DNA of 64,000 bases from Neurospora tetrasperma FGSC 2508 (lineage: Eukaryota; Ascomycota; Sordariomycetes; Sordariales; Sordariaceae). Below, piece after piece: positions 48,077-59,141 of this stretch. Below the pieces are notes generated by a model that had not been told where the DNA came from, searched no databases, and saw only the letters and a program-made list of their open reading frames with translations. The translations under genes were made by a program, and so were the position numbers. The stretch spans positions 3,320,586-3,384,585 of the forward strand of contig NW_009799104.1 in the NCBI RefSeq assembly GCF_000213175.1, given 5' to 3'. Every line of letters begins with the position of its first letter. Position 1 is the stretch's first letter.

Positions 48077-50150
48077 TCACGTCTTGACTTGACCCTTCCT
48101 CCTCTTTGCCGCCTTCGGTCCTGTACGTGAAGTGTCTGGAGTAGCCGTAGGTTGCTCCGACTGCAGCGTATTTCCCACGTCCTGCGATGGAGGCGCTGTA
48201 GGTTGCTCCGACTGCACCGGATTCCCCACGTCCTGCGATGGAGGGGCTGTAGGCTGTTCCGATTGCACCAAATTTCTCAAGTTATGCGGTGGAGTGGCTA
48301 TGGGCTGCTCTGACTGCATCGGATTTCCCAAGTTCTGCGATGAAGTGGCCATGGGCTGCTCTGACTGCATCAGATTTCCCAAGTTCTGCGATGAAGTGGC
48401 CATGGGCTGCTCTGACTGCATCAGATTTCCCAAATTCTGCGAAAGTCCAGTTGCCTCAGAAGGCGATGAATTTCCGGAATCTGGCACCAGCAACTGGTCA
48501 ATGGCAGAGCAAATCCTCTTGAAATGATCGGGCACCCATATATCGTAGATGTTCTTGATGAATCGGTACGCTGTCCACTTCTCCTTGCCGTCCAACGCAG
48601 TAAAGTAGAACTTGTGGATTGGGTGTCGATAGTATTTGGTGTCTTTGTCTGTTATGACCGGGTAATGGCCATAGATCCGTACAGATTGGTGGTCGTGCGA
48701 GACGGAGAAGGCAAGGATTTGCCGGTTAACTTCATCTTCGCGCTTTACAATACGAAAGAGCTCGACGATGGCCCGCACCGCAAGTGTCATACTGTGGGCA
48801 TTCTGGCGGTCTGCGATATCGAGTGCCGCAGCGCCGCACTTCATCTCACAGGTTAGGAACGGAAAGTACATGTGGTACGTGGCCTTGAAAAGGGACCGGT
48901 ATCCCATGTCACCAGTAAAGGGCATGAGTTTATCGATCTGGTCCTGAGTGAAGGCGTCTCGTTGGAAACCAACAGAGTAATCGGGCTGAGGACGAATGCC
49001 GGTCAAGGGGAAACATCTGTTCCAGCCCTCATTCACACTTTCGGTAAGGTAATTGAGGTGTTCGAGGTGTTTGGCACGAAGAGCGTAATGCACCGCCGAA
49101 GGAACGATCAGCCGAAGAATATCTAGAAAAACCGTCGCCTCGTTCTTGTTCGCAAGACTCTCGCAGACACTCTCAAAGATGTCGTCGTCGAAGAGTGTAT
49201 TTTTAGGAGCCGGTTGTTCAGTGTCGAGGAGGGTCCTGCAAAGGTTCCTACTCTCATCCGTGATACCTAACGGTGACGTCTTCATGTATGAACCTTTGGT
49301 CTCGAGTACGGACTGGTATTGGACACTCCGGTACGGGGCGCTCTTCTCTTCTCTTGGTCTCCAATCGCTGGACGCCATCGTTGTAGAAGGTGACGGCATG
49401 GAAGGTGGCGGCATCGAAGTTGGCGTAGAACTGTTGGATCCAGATCGTTTGCGGCTGAGAGATGCCGGGGCATCCTTCTCCGCGAAACGAAGCCTTGCGA
49501 CTGGATCGTAACATGGGAATAGAAGGCTTTGAACCCTTGTAGTTGAATCCATTAGCTTATCGAAATCTTTCCTGGTGTAGTCGTCCTGTTCGAAATATTT
49601 CCTGGGCCAAGAGCCTTCTCTCCTCCAGTAATCGATGATGTATTGCCTCTCGTCGGTATCACCACTTGCGGCTTCTTCCGGAACCGGTACGGGAGCCGGC
49701 GATACTGGCAAATCTGGCACAGCTGGGGGCTCGAGAGGCCTGGAGAGGGGCGGAGAGTTGCGTGCGGAACGGAGAGAATGGTGAGAAGGGTCTTGTTGGT
49801 CAAGAGATGTTCGTCTGCGTTTCCGAGATTGTTCGTCTGAAGTGTGCTTGGGTGGATCTGCAATGGCAGGTAACGGCTTCTGGTCTTTGCGCTCAACGGA
49901 TATTTGTCGATCCTGTAGTCTAATTAGCTAACAGATGACAAGAAGGACAGGCTTGTCATACCTTTCGTTTTCGAGGCCCACCCGTTGGAGATGACGGAAC
50001 TTTGAGTTGATCTGATCCAGCTTGATCTTGTGGCGTGTCTGTTGGGTCTGGGTCTCGGAGGCGACGGCGCTTTTGAGGTGCGCTTTTGCGGATGCCCTGG
50101 GGTCGGTTTCCTGTCAAGGGCTGACCTCTCTGAGCTCGAGTGCGGACCAT
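48077..50150 (-). CDS. PD-(D/E)XK-like nuclease-fold protein with C-terminal 17-residue repeats
   Basis: Minus strand, exons 50150-49962 and 49912-48077 with a 49-nt intron (GTATGA donor, branch GCTAATTAG, acceptor CTACAG), phase 0; 674 residues. The N-terminus is basic (MVRTRAQRG, KRRRLR), suggesting a nuclear location. The core (about residues 300-490) has PDYSVGF followed by FLTCEMKCGAAALD, the Asp and Glu-x-Lys arrangement of the PD-(D/E)XK fold, then NAHSMTLAVRAI and VSHDHQSVRIYGHYPVI, typical of a large fungus-specific family with this fold. Catalytic activity of such proteins is untested as far as I know. The C-terminus carries six 17-residue repeats (QNLGNLMQSEQPMATSS type) coded by the 51-bp minisatellite at 48147-48452. 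A basic tail KAAKRRKGQ closes it. Confidence 0.72.
48147..48452 (-). repeat. In-frame 51-bp minisatellite, six units
   Basis: Six consecutive 51-base units inside the PD-(D/E)XK-like gene. The three units nearest 48452 are almost identical (one or two base differences), while those nearest 48147 are more diverged, so recent expansion occurred at the upstream (N-terminal) end. Every unit keeps the frame. Confidence 0.9.
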
Positions 50151-50712
50151 GATGGCGACCCCGGACGGCAGGGTGAAGACGTGGTTAGGTGGGTGTTCGA
50201 CGATGGAGGATGGAGCGGCAAATGGCTTGCCACGTTGTGAAAGAAAGGGGGAGATGTTTTGGTTTGGATACTACTATGCAGTAGCTGCATGTTGTTCAGA
50301 GAATGGAAGATGGAGTTTGACAACGGAATAGAATCATGGGCGCGAATGAGTGGCCAACCCAAGGCGCGTTCAAACCCGGGACCCACTATTCCCGGTCGCG
50401 GCACCGAGCCAGTACACCATGTCAGGCTGTGATGTGGTCTCACGTGTGACAAGCTCGCCCTGACAAAAAAAGGTGGCACCACTAGTTGCGTTGATTGCCC
50501 CTGTAGTACCCGAAAAAGTGTCACCGTTCCAAACGCCTTACACCTTTTTTTTTGGGTTAATTAAAAAAACAAAGAGATCTTCTACTATACGTTAATCGAT
50601 GCAATACCCGCCGCTGAATAGGAGGGTTATAGGTCTCCGATATCTCGGCCTCGTTAACTATCTTTTGAAAGCGGCTTGGTCCCGGTGCGGCGGGAAAACG
50701 GGCGCTTACAGT
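50151..50712. other. Intergenic, 5' side of the nuclease-fold gene
   Basis: No gene supported. CT-rich leader on the minus strand to about 50330, then mixed sequence becoming AT-rich around 50545-50600. Confidence 0.45.
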
Positions 50713-50942
50713 GTATCTCTTTAAGCGTGAAACGCGCCATTTTTTTCCCGGCCCACAAAAACGAGTGAGCCTCTGAAGTCTTAACAGCTTGAGGTTCTGT
50801 TAGGAGAGTTATAGCGCATAGCTTAGATACTAGAAGGGTAGCTTGAAGTCACCAAAGGGTCACATTTCGGTCTTCAAGAAATATCATTGGTCACAAACCC
50901 TTGTCGGGAAAAAAATGGCGCGTTTCACGCTTAAAGAGATAC
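50713..50942. mobile_element. Short element with perfect 38-bp terminal inverted repeats
   Basis: The arm at 50713-50750 (GTATCTCTTTAAGCG...TTTCCCG) is exactly repeated in inverted orientation at 50905-50942. Both outer ends contain TA directly outside TCTCTTTAAGCG, consistent with a TA target duplication. The roughly 154-bp interior is non-coding. It is unrelated in sequence to the CAGTCC element elsewhere in this window. A MITE is the simplest reading; a long hairpin-forming structure would look the same. Confidence 0.7.
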
Positions 50943-51241
50943 CCCGGAAAGCGGAGTGTTAGCATGGGGAGGCCGTTGGCCGGTCCGCTTTAGCCAGTCG
51001 GGGAAATAAGGGCCGGAGAAAAAAATCGGCGGCGGCCGAGAAGGGAAGGGTGTCTTGATGCTCAAGGGACAGTTATCGCCGACAGGGTGGGACGTAAGAC
51101 GGAACAGTGGACTTGACAGACAAGGACACCGAGTTTCACCCAGACCACATCATGGGAAGGCTTCAGCCTGCAGCTCAAACATTGATTCACCTGGTATCCT
51201 GTTTTGACTCAGCCTTCAACACGCACAAATACACTACACAC
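50943..51241. other. Intergenic 3' of trp-2
   Basis: GC-rich, no gene. A TGACTCA word at 51205-51211 lies in the likely 3' untranslated region. Confidence 0.4.
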
Positions 51242-53072
51242 TTACGCCCCAGCGCTCATAGTCTGCAGCTTGTACTGCTCGTCGCCCTTCTTCCTCTCCT
51301 CCTCAATAATTTCCTGCACCGACTTTGATCCCGTACTCTCGCCGTAGTACTTCTCGGCCAGTTCGATACAGCGCAAGTTGGCGGCCAACTTGTTCATGGT
51401 CTCCATCCACTCCTCCGTCTTCTCACTGTCAAACACAATACCACCACCCGCCTGTAGGTAGGCAACCTTATTCTTGACCAACATGGTACGGATAGCAATG
51501 CAGGTATCCATCTGTCCCTCGCTCAAGAAAGTGGTAATAGGGGCATCACCCTCGCCACCTTCGACGCGAATGACATCATAGGCGAACCAACCGGCAGCAC
51601 CAGCGTAGATGCCGCGCTTCTCCTTCTCCAAGTCGTAAATCAGCTCCATGGCACGAATCTTGGGAGCGCCCGACACGGTACCGGCGGGGAAGATGGAGCG
51701 CAAAGCGTCCCAACGGGTGCACTCGGGGCGCAGCAGACCGGAGACCTCCGAGGTGATATGTTGGACGTGCGAGAAACGGTCGATGCGCATGAGGCGGTCG
51801 ACCTTGACGGTAGACGGGTGGCAGACACGGTTGACATCGTTGCGGGCCAGATCGACCAACATGACGTGCTCGGCGCGGTCCTTGGTTGAGGCCAGCAGCA
51901 CGGCCGCAAGCTCATCGTCCTCCTCCGAGTTGAGGCCACGCTTGATGGTACCGGCAATGGCGTGGTTGACGATCCTGGGACGAGAGCGGGCCTCAGCAGC
52001 GCTATAGCCAAAACGGGTATCGGCAGGAAGGTCGGCATATCCGTCGGTCTTCATCAAGCATTCGGGCGAGGCGCCAACAATGTGGAAGTCGGAGCACGAG
52101 AGGAAGAAGAGGTACGGCGAGGGGTTGAGCGTGCGCAGGGTCCGGTAAATGTTGAAGGGGTGCAGGCTGGTGCTGCGAGAGAAGCGCTGGGATGGGACGG
52201 CCTGGATGATGTCACCCTTGACAATGTTCTTCTTGAGCTCCGTCACAAAGGTCTCGTAACCGTGGCGTCCAACGTTGGAAGCAAATGTCTGATCGGCGGC
52301 GGGTGTGCTGGAGTCCTTGGGCGGGAGCGGCGTCTCTGGCTGGTTGATCACTTCGAGTGTCGAGCGAATGCTGTCGCAAGCCGCGTTGTAGGCCGCCTCG
52401 AAGTCGCCGGAGGGGTCCTCGGGAAGTCGGACATGGGTGACGACGGTGAAGGCGGAGGAGAAGTGGTCGAAGGCAACCATGGTATCGTAGAGCATGAAGA
52501 GGGCCTCGGGGATGTGTAGGTTGTCCTTGAGTTCGCGACCCTTGACCGTCCTGGGCTCGAAGTACTTGATGCAGTCGTACGAGATGTAGCCGACAGCGCC
52601 GCCGGTCAGCTTGGGGAGTCGGAGGGAGGGGATGCTGAGGACCTTGTCCTGGCTGAGCTCCTGCTCAAGGGCCTTCATGGGATCGCCGACATCTTGGTAG
52701 CCGGGGCCGGTCTCGAGGACCTTTCGGGGGTTGGCGCCAATGAAGCTGTAGCGGCCGACAGTCTCGGTGCTGCCAGTGGCGCTCTCGAGGAGGAACGAGT
52801 ATTCAGCTGTCGCTCTAGCCGAGTGAGTCAATTGAGCTATTCGGAACGGGACACACGGCGAGGCGAGGGAGAGAGAGGTTTGGGAGGAAGACGCACCCTG
52901 CGGAGAGCTTGAGGTAGATGGCCGAGGGCGTCAAGAGGTCGGCAGGCAGGGAGATGCAGAGAGGGAGAAGGGTGGGCCTTGGGGATGCTGTCGAGGTCGC
53001 TGATGCTTGGCATGTCTGGTCGAAGAGCTTGCGCGCGTCCTCCAGGGACGGCCTGATGTCGAGGGCAGCCAT
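51242..53072 (-). CDS. trp-2: Anthranilate synthase component I
   Basis: Minus strand, exons 53072-52897 and 52814-51242 with an 82-nt intron (GTGCGT donor, CGGCTAG acceptor), phase 2; 582 residues. It converts chorismate to anthranilate using ammonia from the glutaminase subunit, the first committed step of tryptophan synthesis. The join restores LKLSAGATAEYSFLLESATG, the LLES motif that binds feedback-inhibiting Trp. The chorismate-utilising domain has IQAVPSQRFSR, SPECLMK, IAGTIKRG, LVDLARNDVNRV, FPAGTVSGAPKIRAMELI and AGGGIVFDSE, all intact. Start ATG 53072 precedes MAALDIRPSLEDARKLFD, as expected for the family. A perfect TGACTCA at 53302-53308 suggests cross-pathway (CPC-1) control. Confidence 0.95.
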
Positions 53073-53919
53073 CCTGAACAACTGAACTGTAACGTCTAAG
53101 CAAAAAAAGGCAGAAACAGAAACAGGACGGAGGGGATTCTCTGAGTGGAATTGGCACAGAGGAAAGTGGAAAGAGTCAGTGGATGGATGTCAAAGTGACA
53201 ACTGAACCGGTCGCGGAGGAGACGGGACGCCATCGATCGCAACCGTGAAAGTGGCATGCTTGCCCTCGCACGCTATAATTTTACACCGCCTGCCGCGTTA
53301 GTGACTCACGGAGTGGAGCTTCCTGCCAAAAGGTGCCGGAAGGGCGGGGTTTGTTCCTGGCTGAACGCAACCTTGACGGCCGATAAGCCGATAAGCCGGC
53401 GTCAAAGGTGTACATCATGCACCAGTGACGCTGTTAGTGTTTCCACATAGCGCACTGCCGCCTGCTAACGTCGCATGTCTAAGTGAAAAGTCGCTTTATT
53501 GATGTTATTGAAGGACTGTTCCGGCTTCTATCCAAGACACCAGCTTTGTCACCTCTACAAAAGATCACAACAGGAATTAAATCATAATTGTACACAGGTA
53601 GCATGAAATATCGTCAAGTACTTAGCGCACCGTATGATAACAGACATCGTGGCCCGCGAACTTATCAACAGAAAACAACCCGAGATCTCTAGGTTCATTG
53701 CATTAAACTCGCTTTTCCGGTGTGTATTTTCTCGAGTGTCTGTTCATTATTGATTACATGTTCTGCTGTCCGGATTTTATATGGTAGAAAGGAAAGAATA
53801 TGTTCGTATCAATCAGTCATCAATTCGTTGCCTCGTCAATCCGTTACGCATGGCGCAATGCTCTCTCATCCCGGTCGAGTTCTCATTCCCATACTCCCGA
53901 ATAACTTCCATTCTTCCCC
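53073..53919. other. trp-2 promoter region / intergenic
   Basis: No gene seen. It holds the TGACTCA site; the part from about 53500 to 53900 is AT-rich and borders the 3' end of the next minus-strand gene. Confidence 0.5.
53302..53308. promoter_or_regulatory. CPC-1/Gcn4-type site upstream of trp-2
   Basis: Perfect TGACTCA about 230 bases upstream of the trp-2 start. This heptamer is the known binding word of Gcn4 and its Neurospora counterpart CPC-1, which induce amino acid genes on starvation. A second copy (TGAGTCA, 52824-52830) lies in the trp-2 intron. Confidence 0.6.
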
Positions 53920-54522
53920 TTAATACCTCGAAACACTAACACTGCGACTCCGACTCCTCCTACTGCTCCTCCCCCTCCGATCATCATACACATGAGTCGG
54001 GTAGGCCACCACAACCGGCACCTCGCGCATCGAAGACGACCTCCTCGAATGGCTCCGATGCCTAGAATGACCTCGATGACGGCTATGCGAATGCCTCGAC
54101 CTCGACCGTGAGTGTCTCACCCCGCCCACGTGTCTGGGCGGGTACTCATCCCTCACGCCATCGTACCAAGCCTTGCTGTTGCGCTTGCCGTGTGTCGGTG
54201 GAGCACCCAGGTTGAAGCAGCTGCGGATGATCCAGATGAGAAGAAGCAAGCCGACGATGGAGCCGATGACGATGCCGGCAATGGCGCCGCCGCTGAGGGT
54301 TTGTGCGTCATCGGGGTCGTTGTCGTTGTCGTTGTCGACTTGGACGAAGGTTACTGTGGCGGTGGGTGGGGCATCTTGCCGCCGGGTGATGGGGCTGAAA
54401 GTTCTGGTTGGGTGGATGGCTTCGATTCCTTGGAGAGCTGGGTATACGACCCGTTTGAAGACAAAGTCTTCGAGTTTCTCACCCGTTGAGGCGGGTATGC
54501 GTGGGAGTGGTAGGGGAGCCAT
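53920..54522 (-). CDS. Single-span membrane protein with Arg/Ser/His-rich tail
   Basis: Intronless, 200 residues, start ATG 54522. The N-terminal ~75 residues lack a signal peptide but contain a Kex-like dibasic point (SPITRRQDAPP). One strong membrane span follows (GGAIAGIVIGSIVGLLLLIW, about residues 77-100), then SCFNLGAPPTHGKRNSKAWYDG and a tail of RSRS/HSRH/RRSRSRS repeats. GGAIAGIVIGSIVG is the glycine-zipper type span common in fungal wall-sensor and mid2-like proteins, but the usual Ser/Thr-rich ectodomain is missing. Function unknown; homology would have to be judged from the span and the AWYDGVRDEYPP stretch. Confidence 0.65.
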   Translation of the reverse strand: MAPLPLPRIPASTGEKLEDFVFKRVVYPALQGIEAIHPTRTFSPITRRQDAPPTATVTFVQVDNDNDNDPDDAQTLSGGAIAGIVIGSIVGLLLLIWIIRSCFNLGAPPTHGKRNSKAWYDGVRDEYPPRHVGGVRHSRSRSRHSHSRHRGHSRHRSHSRRSSSMREVPVVVAYPTHVYDDRRGRSSRRSRSRSVSVSRY

Positions 54523-56001
54523 GGCTGATAATTTATTTCGACTCGCGGACCTGGTGCTCTCACTTCCTCACTTTTTTATGCGATGTGAAGACTGTTGTGA
54601 AGACTCCCGAGTATAACAGGTGAGTGAAGGCTAGTTATAAGGGTCCTTCATCTCGAAGAGGTGTGTCCCGGGCATCTCAGGAACCAATGCTGTTTATCAT
54701 GAGAATGCATGTCTGCCGGCTTTTCCAATCTCGTGTTATGGTTGAGCTTGGGAACCGGTGATGTAATTGTACATGATGGAGGGTATCTCGCATCTGCCGA
54801 TGATATTTTTGACTCGTTTCTTGCTTGGGGTCGAAGCCTGGATTCTGAATGGTTAGTCACGGAAACATGGCTGAATACGCGAATGGCTGGGCTGGACCTG
54901 TAGCCCAGTTGCCGATCATGGCGTAGCTTCCTCGGCTCCAGGTATGTAAAAACGCATCTCAAGAGGGCGAGACATGGGATTCTTTATCCCTTGAATCCGA
55001 CAGAAGATGGTCCCTTCTTGGTGTGTTGTTGACTGCGCATAGCCTTCTTTAATTGCCCATATCGTGCCTTCGCGTTGGAGTGCTGAAGGCATATTTGCCG
55101 TGGTCACCACTTGTCATCAAAGTCGGACAGCCCTTAATGAAGAGGAATTTCCCCGAGTGTGACATTTGAGCGGGAATGCGCAGGTTCAATAATGGAAGAT
55201 GTTTGGCGCGCCTTCTTCGATTGGAAGTCGTGACAGAGAACAGACAATCTGATTCGGTAGATGGATGATGTCATTTTATAGGCAGCATAAACCTCCTTTT
55301 CCCGTTGTTCTCTCGAACCCCTCCCAGCACCCTTTCGCTTCTTTCCTCTCTCCATCTAACTGCTCTGCCTTTCCCCATTCATCGGTCTTCGTATTGATTG
55401 AGACCAGACTGAAATGGCCGAACATCAAACCATGGTGTTCCTGATGATCGCCAGGGACCAATCGGTCTTGTAACACAGTCACTTGAGCACTAACAGAAAT
55501 GGGTACAAGTGTCACTCATCACTGTTAGACACGACACCACTACACCACTGTCGTGCGACACGAGGCAATCTCCATTATTTTCGCATCGCGCCCGGCTCCG
55601 CTACCGTTGATTCCCAACGTCTTCCGGTATCAAGATCCCGGGTCCGGGTCCGAAAAAGACTGGCAAAGCGCGGGACTTTACCAGTTCCCAAACCACCGCA
55701 CCAGCCACACCTGTTGTGATTGTCCTTTTCATCTCGTGTCGCTTTGTCTCTGACTTTCGACATGATTGGCCTTTTTCTGTGGCTTGACCAGAGCAACGCC
55801 TACCTAACTACCTACAAGCTACAACAACAATCGTAACCAGGTTTGCTTGTTGTTATTGTGCACGAAAACCTCAGGAAGAATATAGCATGCTTCCGCAACG
55901 ATGGCGACGACCGATACACCTGGGCCGGGGGGTGGCTCACCAGCACTTCTTCTCGGCTCCTTCAATCAAGATCATAGCCTACGAAGAATCCTGACAGCAT
56001 C
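54523..56001. other. Divergent intergenic region
   Basis: 1.5 kb between the RS-tail protein gene and the P450 gene. No gene supported on either strand. Confidence 0.5.
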
Positions 56002-57714
56002 ATGACCGTGGAGAACAGTATCGAACAGCATGCTCTTACCGTCTATCATGACTTGAGCACGGCGACCAAGGCGACACTCGCCATTTCCATCGCCTTCATC
56101 CTGTACAGACTCCTCTTCCGACATGAGTCCACCAGGCGCAAGGAGTTGCCAGCTTGGGGACCCATTGAAATGGGGCTTGTCATGTACTTGCTGGATGGAG
56201 CACGCAACGGCATCGTCTATCGAATCTAGTATGCCAACTTTGTTCTCGTGATCGATCATATTAGCTAACATGCATCACCTAGCTCTGCAATCCGACGATA
56301 TGGTGGCTCATTCTACGGCATCTCATCAGCCAATCAGACTCTCATTGGGTATGAAGACGTCGATCGCCTGTTCTCATCTCAAATGAACCACGCCCTCAGC
56401 ATTGAGTGGCATGGATATGGCCTCTTTCTCCGTTTCTTTGGGTTTCCCGACACACCAACCCTGAGAAAGAAGGTCGAAAGTACGTTCAAACCCTGGCATT
56501 CCCCGATTGAAAGGGTCTTCAACAACGATGCCGGTGCCACTGCAGCCTTTGAGAGGGGTAATCTTCCCAAGATTGTGTCCGAATTCGTCAGTTTCAGCCA
56601 GGAAAAGGAGAAGATGAAGAGATGGGAACTCCGCGCCGCAACCAAAGTTATCAAACAAGGCGAAGCGGTCGAGGCCAATCTCTCAGCCCTGATTATGGAC
56701 TTTGGTGCTTGCTTCACCATCCCTCCCATCTTTGGACACGACCTGCTGGATCGCAACCCGCACCTCCTGGAAGACATCTGGAAGTTCGACCACGTTGTTC
56801 CGTTACTGTTCATCAACATGCCAACATGGGTTCCGTTCAAGGTCATGAAGGAGGGCATAGAAGCTCGGAAACGGCTGCTCGCCGGCGTTGAAGCCTTTTC
56901 TCGCCGCGTCACCCAGTTCCAACAAGGAGAGAAGGTTGACGACGGCGCTGACATGTCAGACGTCAGTGACGTTGTCCTAGAGCGCAACACCGCCCTCGAA
57001 CGGAACAAGTGGTCTTACCAAGAACGTGCCGCCTCCGAGCTGCTCGTCCTCTTCGCAAGCAACACCAACACCCAACCCGTTCTCTTCTGGCTCATCTTGT
57101 ACATCTACTCCACACCAGGACTGGTAAACACCCTCCGCCGGGAAGTTGCTCCGTTCATCACGCTCTCCGACTCTCGTCACAACAAAAAAGACATCACGGC
57201 AATTGACACTCCCGGCCTGTCCCGCGAGTGCCAACTCCTAAAGTCTATCATCCTAGAGACTCTCCGCTTGGCATTCGGCGCAGTGTCAACTCGCTTCGTC
57301 AAACGCCCCATTACCGTCCAAGACGGTAACCATGCCCATAAGCTCTATCCAGGCACCTTCCTCTCCGTCCCCCACTCCTTCTCCCAGCGGGACCCGTCCT
57401 TGTACCCTGACCCAGACAAGTTCGTCCCCGATCGCTTCCTCGAGATGGATCCCGCGTCAGGTAAATTGGTTGCCAAGTATGGAAAGCTGAGGCCGTGGGG
57501 CGCCGGGGCGAGTATGTGCAGAGGAAGGGTGTTTGCGGAGAAGGAGCTCATGGCTATTGGCGCGGCGCTGGTGATGCTGTGGGATATTACTCCTGCTGGG
57601 GGTGGTGAATGGACGGTACCGGAGATGGTGGGTGGTCCGGGGCCGGCGAAGCCGAAGGAGGAGGTGAGGGTTGTGATTCAGCGGAGGGTGTTTGGTGGTA
57701 TTTCTTCGGAGTAA
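56002..57714 (+). CDS. Cytochrome P450 monooxygenase
   Basis: Exons 56002-56228 and 56283-57714 with a 54-nt intron (GTATGC donor, branch GCTAACATG, acceptor CACCTAG), phase 2; 552 residues. N-terminal membrane anchor (ATLAISIAFILYRLLF) then a Pro-containing hinge (KELPAWGPIE). The I-helix oxygen-binding region is SELLVLFASNTNTQPVLFW, the K-helix ExxR is in ETLRLAFG, the aromatic PERF-like segment is DKFVPDRFL and the haem loop is RPWGAGASMCRGRVFAEKE with the Cys ligand. It resembles the E-class group IV (CYP7/CYP8-like) P450s found in many ascomycetes; substrate unknown. All key residues are present, so it should be active. ER membrane, cytosolic face. Confidence 0.9.
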
Positions 57715-58988
57715 ACGTACCTAACGATGGTATCCTTCCTGTGTTTTGCGTGGTTAAAAAGCTGAGCCCTTGGTGGGAGGCGAGGTACATGCAATACAGT
57801 GTTTCTTTTTTCTGCTGCTGTCTTTCTACCTCTGGTGGGTGATCAACCACATCGTACTTAGGCGCCATATCTCCCTTTGACGAGATTTAGCCGATGGTAT
57901 CGTTGTTTCTCATGCCCGATTATCTCAAGGGTCGATTTCTTATCACCAACAGCGATGTCAAGACTGAGACTGATCGATGATATCCTCTCTGACAACAACC
58001 AAACTACCTATGGTAGTTGGTGGCGTTCAGAATACATGACGTTGGCGCTGGTATGAAAACGCCACGTCGGTCCCAACAGTCTATCATTTCATGTCACCGC
58101 GGAGTTGGTTGAGGATCCCGAGGAGCCCTGGACGTCTCTCGTGCTGCTTGAAGATGATCGTGACGCTGTGCTGTGGTAATGGTAATGGTTATGTTGGTTC
58201 TCCAGTGGTCAAGCAAGTGTTTGAAACATCAGTTGGCTTCCATACCTCCATTCCCATCTTTCGTCACCGGTTTATTAGGTAGGTAGGTGAGCGCTTCAAC
58301 GAGGCCCTAGATCTAGGACCTCCGGGCAGCAGGACCTTCTGGACCCAAGCAGGATGTACACTAGAGGTACACTAGGCACGAAACAGAACGGATGGGTGAC
58401 AGGATGCGCGGTGGATGGATTCCCGATAAGCGCTTTGTCAGTCCTGATGATGGTCTCACCGTCACACGATGGTTGGTTGTCAAGACAATGAATTTATTGA
58501 CATCTCAGATGATCGAAAAAAGCATCATTGTTGGGCAGACGGATGCTGATGAAGGTTTCATGGCTGAAGGTCGCCAACTGATAGGTATTAAGTCGAACAA
58601 TGGCAAATCTTCTCAGATGATCGAAGTGAACAACACTCACTGTCGGGCGGTTAGCTAGTCTCATCTTGCGCAAGGAGTCAAGAGTAGGTACATACCTATT
58701 TAATGCTCGGTCAACGCTATGGAATGGTCAACCGTGAACACTTTCATCCGTAGCACGCAGAAGCAGAAGCAGGACTTCAACTTTAACTTCGACCAGATCA
58801 AGACCAGGGCACTCTGACTCAGTTGTTGAGACCATTCCGCACATTAAGTCCAACAAGACAAGAACAACACAAGCGTACCATACTCCAAACCAAACGAAGC
58901 CAAAATAAGATAAAACACCGACGATTATCCCATCGACACCTTTCAATCATCCAATCACTCTACTACCGTACCATCCATACCCTCCACC
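57715..58988. other. Intergenic
   Basis: No gene supported. Two similar words (CATCTCAGATGATCGAAA at 58500 and CTTCTCAGATGATCGAAG at 58609) recur 109 bases apart. From about 58860 the sequence becomes the AC-rich leader of the small downstream gene. Confidence 0.45.
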
Positions 58989-59141
58989 ATGACCGAAACC
59001 CGCTATATGAAACGCTGTCCCCACTACGACCTCTGGTGGTGCAAGTGTAAGAAGCAGCTGGGCGACGATAAAGACCCGGAAAAGGATCTTTGCTGGTGGT
59101 GCGCAAACGGCAAAGAAAAGTGCGAGGGGAAGTTACAGTAA
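58989..59141 (+). CDS. 50-residue Cys/Trp-rich small protein
   Basis: A short intronless frame with good context (CTCCACCATGACC): MTETRYMKRCPHYDLWWCKC, then KKQLGDDKDPEKD, then LCWWCANGKEKCEGKLQ. Six cysteines plus two Trp-Trp pairs, both next to Cys, in two half-sites (CPHYDLWWCKC and CWWCANGKEKC) suggest a small zinc-binding or redox module. There is no signal peptide, so it is probably intracellular. The AC-rich leader just upstream and a stop followed by an A-run at 59148-59158 look like a transcription unit. I do not recognise the family; without comparison it remains a candidate. Confidence 0.55.
   Translation: MTETRYMKRCPHYDLWWCKCKKQLGDDKDPEKDLCWWCANGKEKCEGKLQ

Noticed and set aside
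48147-48452. Regular 51-bp repeats that could be mistaken for an array with spacers
   Set aside because: Units are contiguous, coding and without unique spacers in a eukaryotic gene; they are a minisatellite, not CRISPR.
50340-50440. tRNA-like stretch on the minus strand with GGGTTTGAACG
   Set aside because: The arms next to the T-loop-like word do not pair and no anticodon arm could be built by eye.
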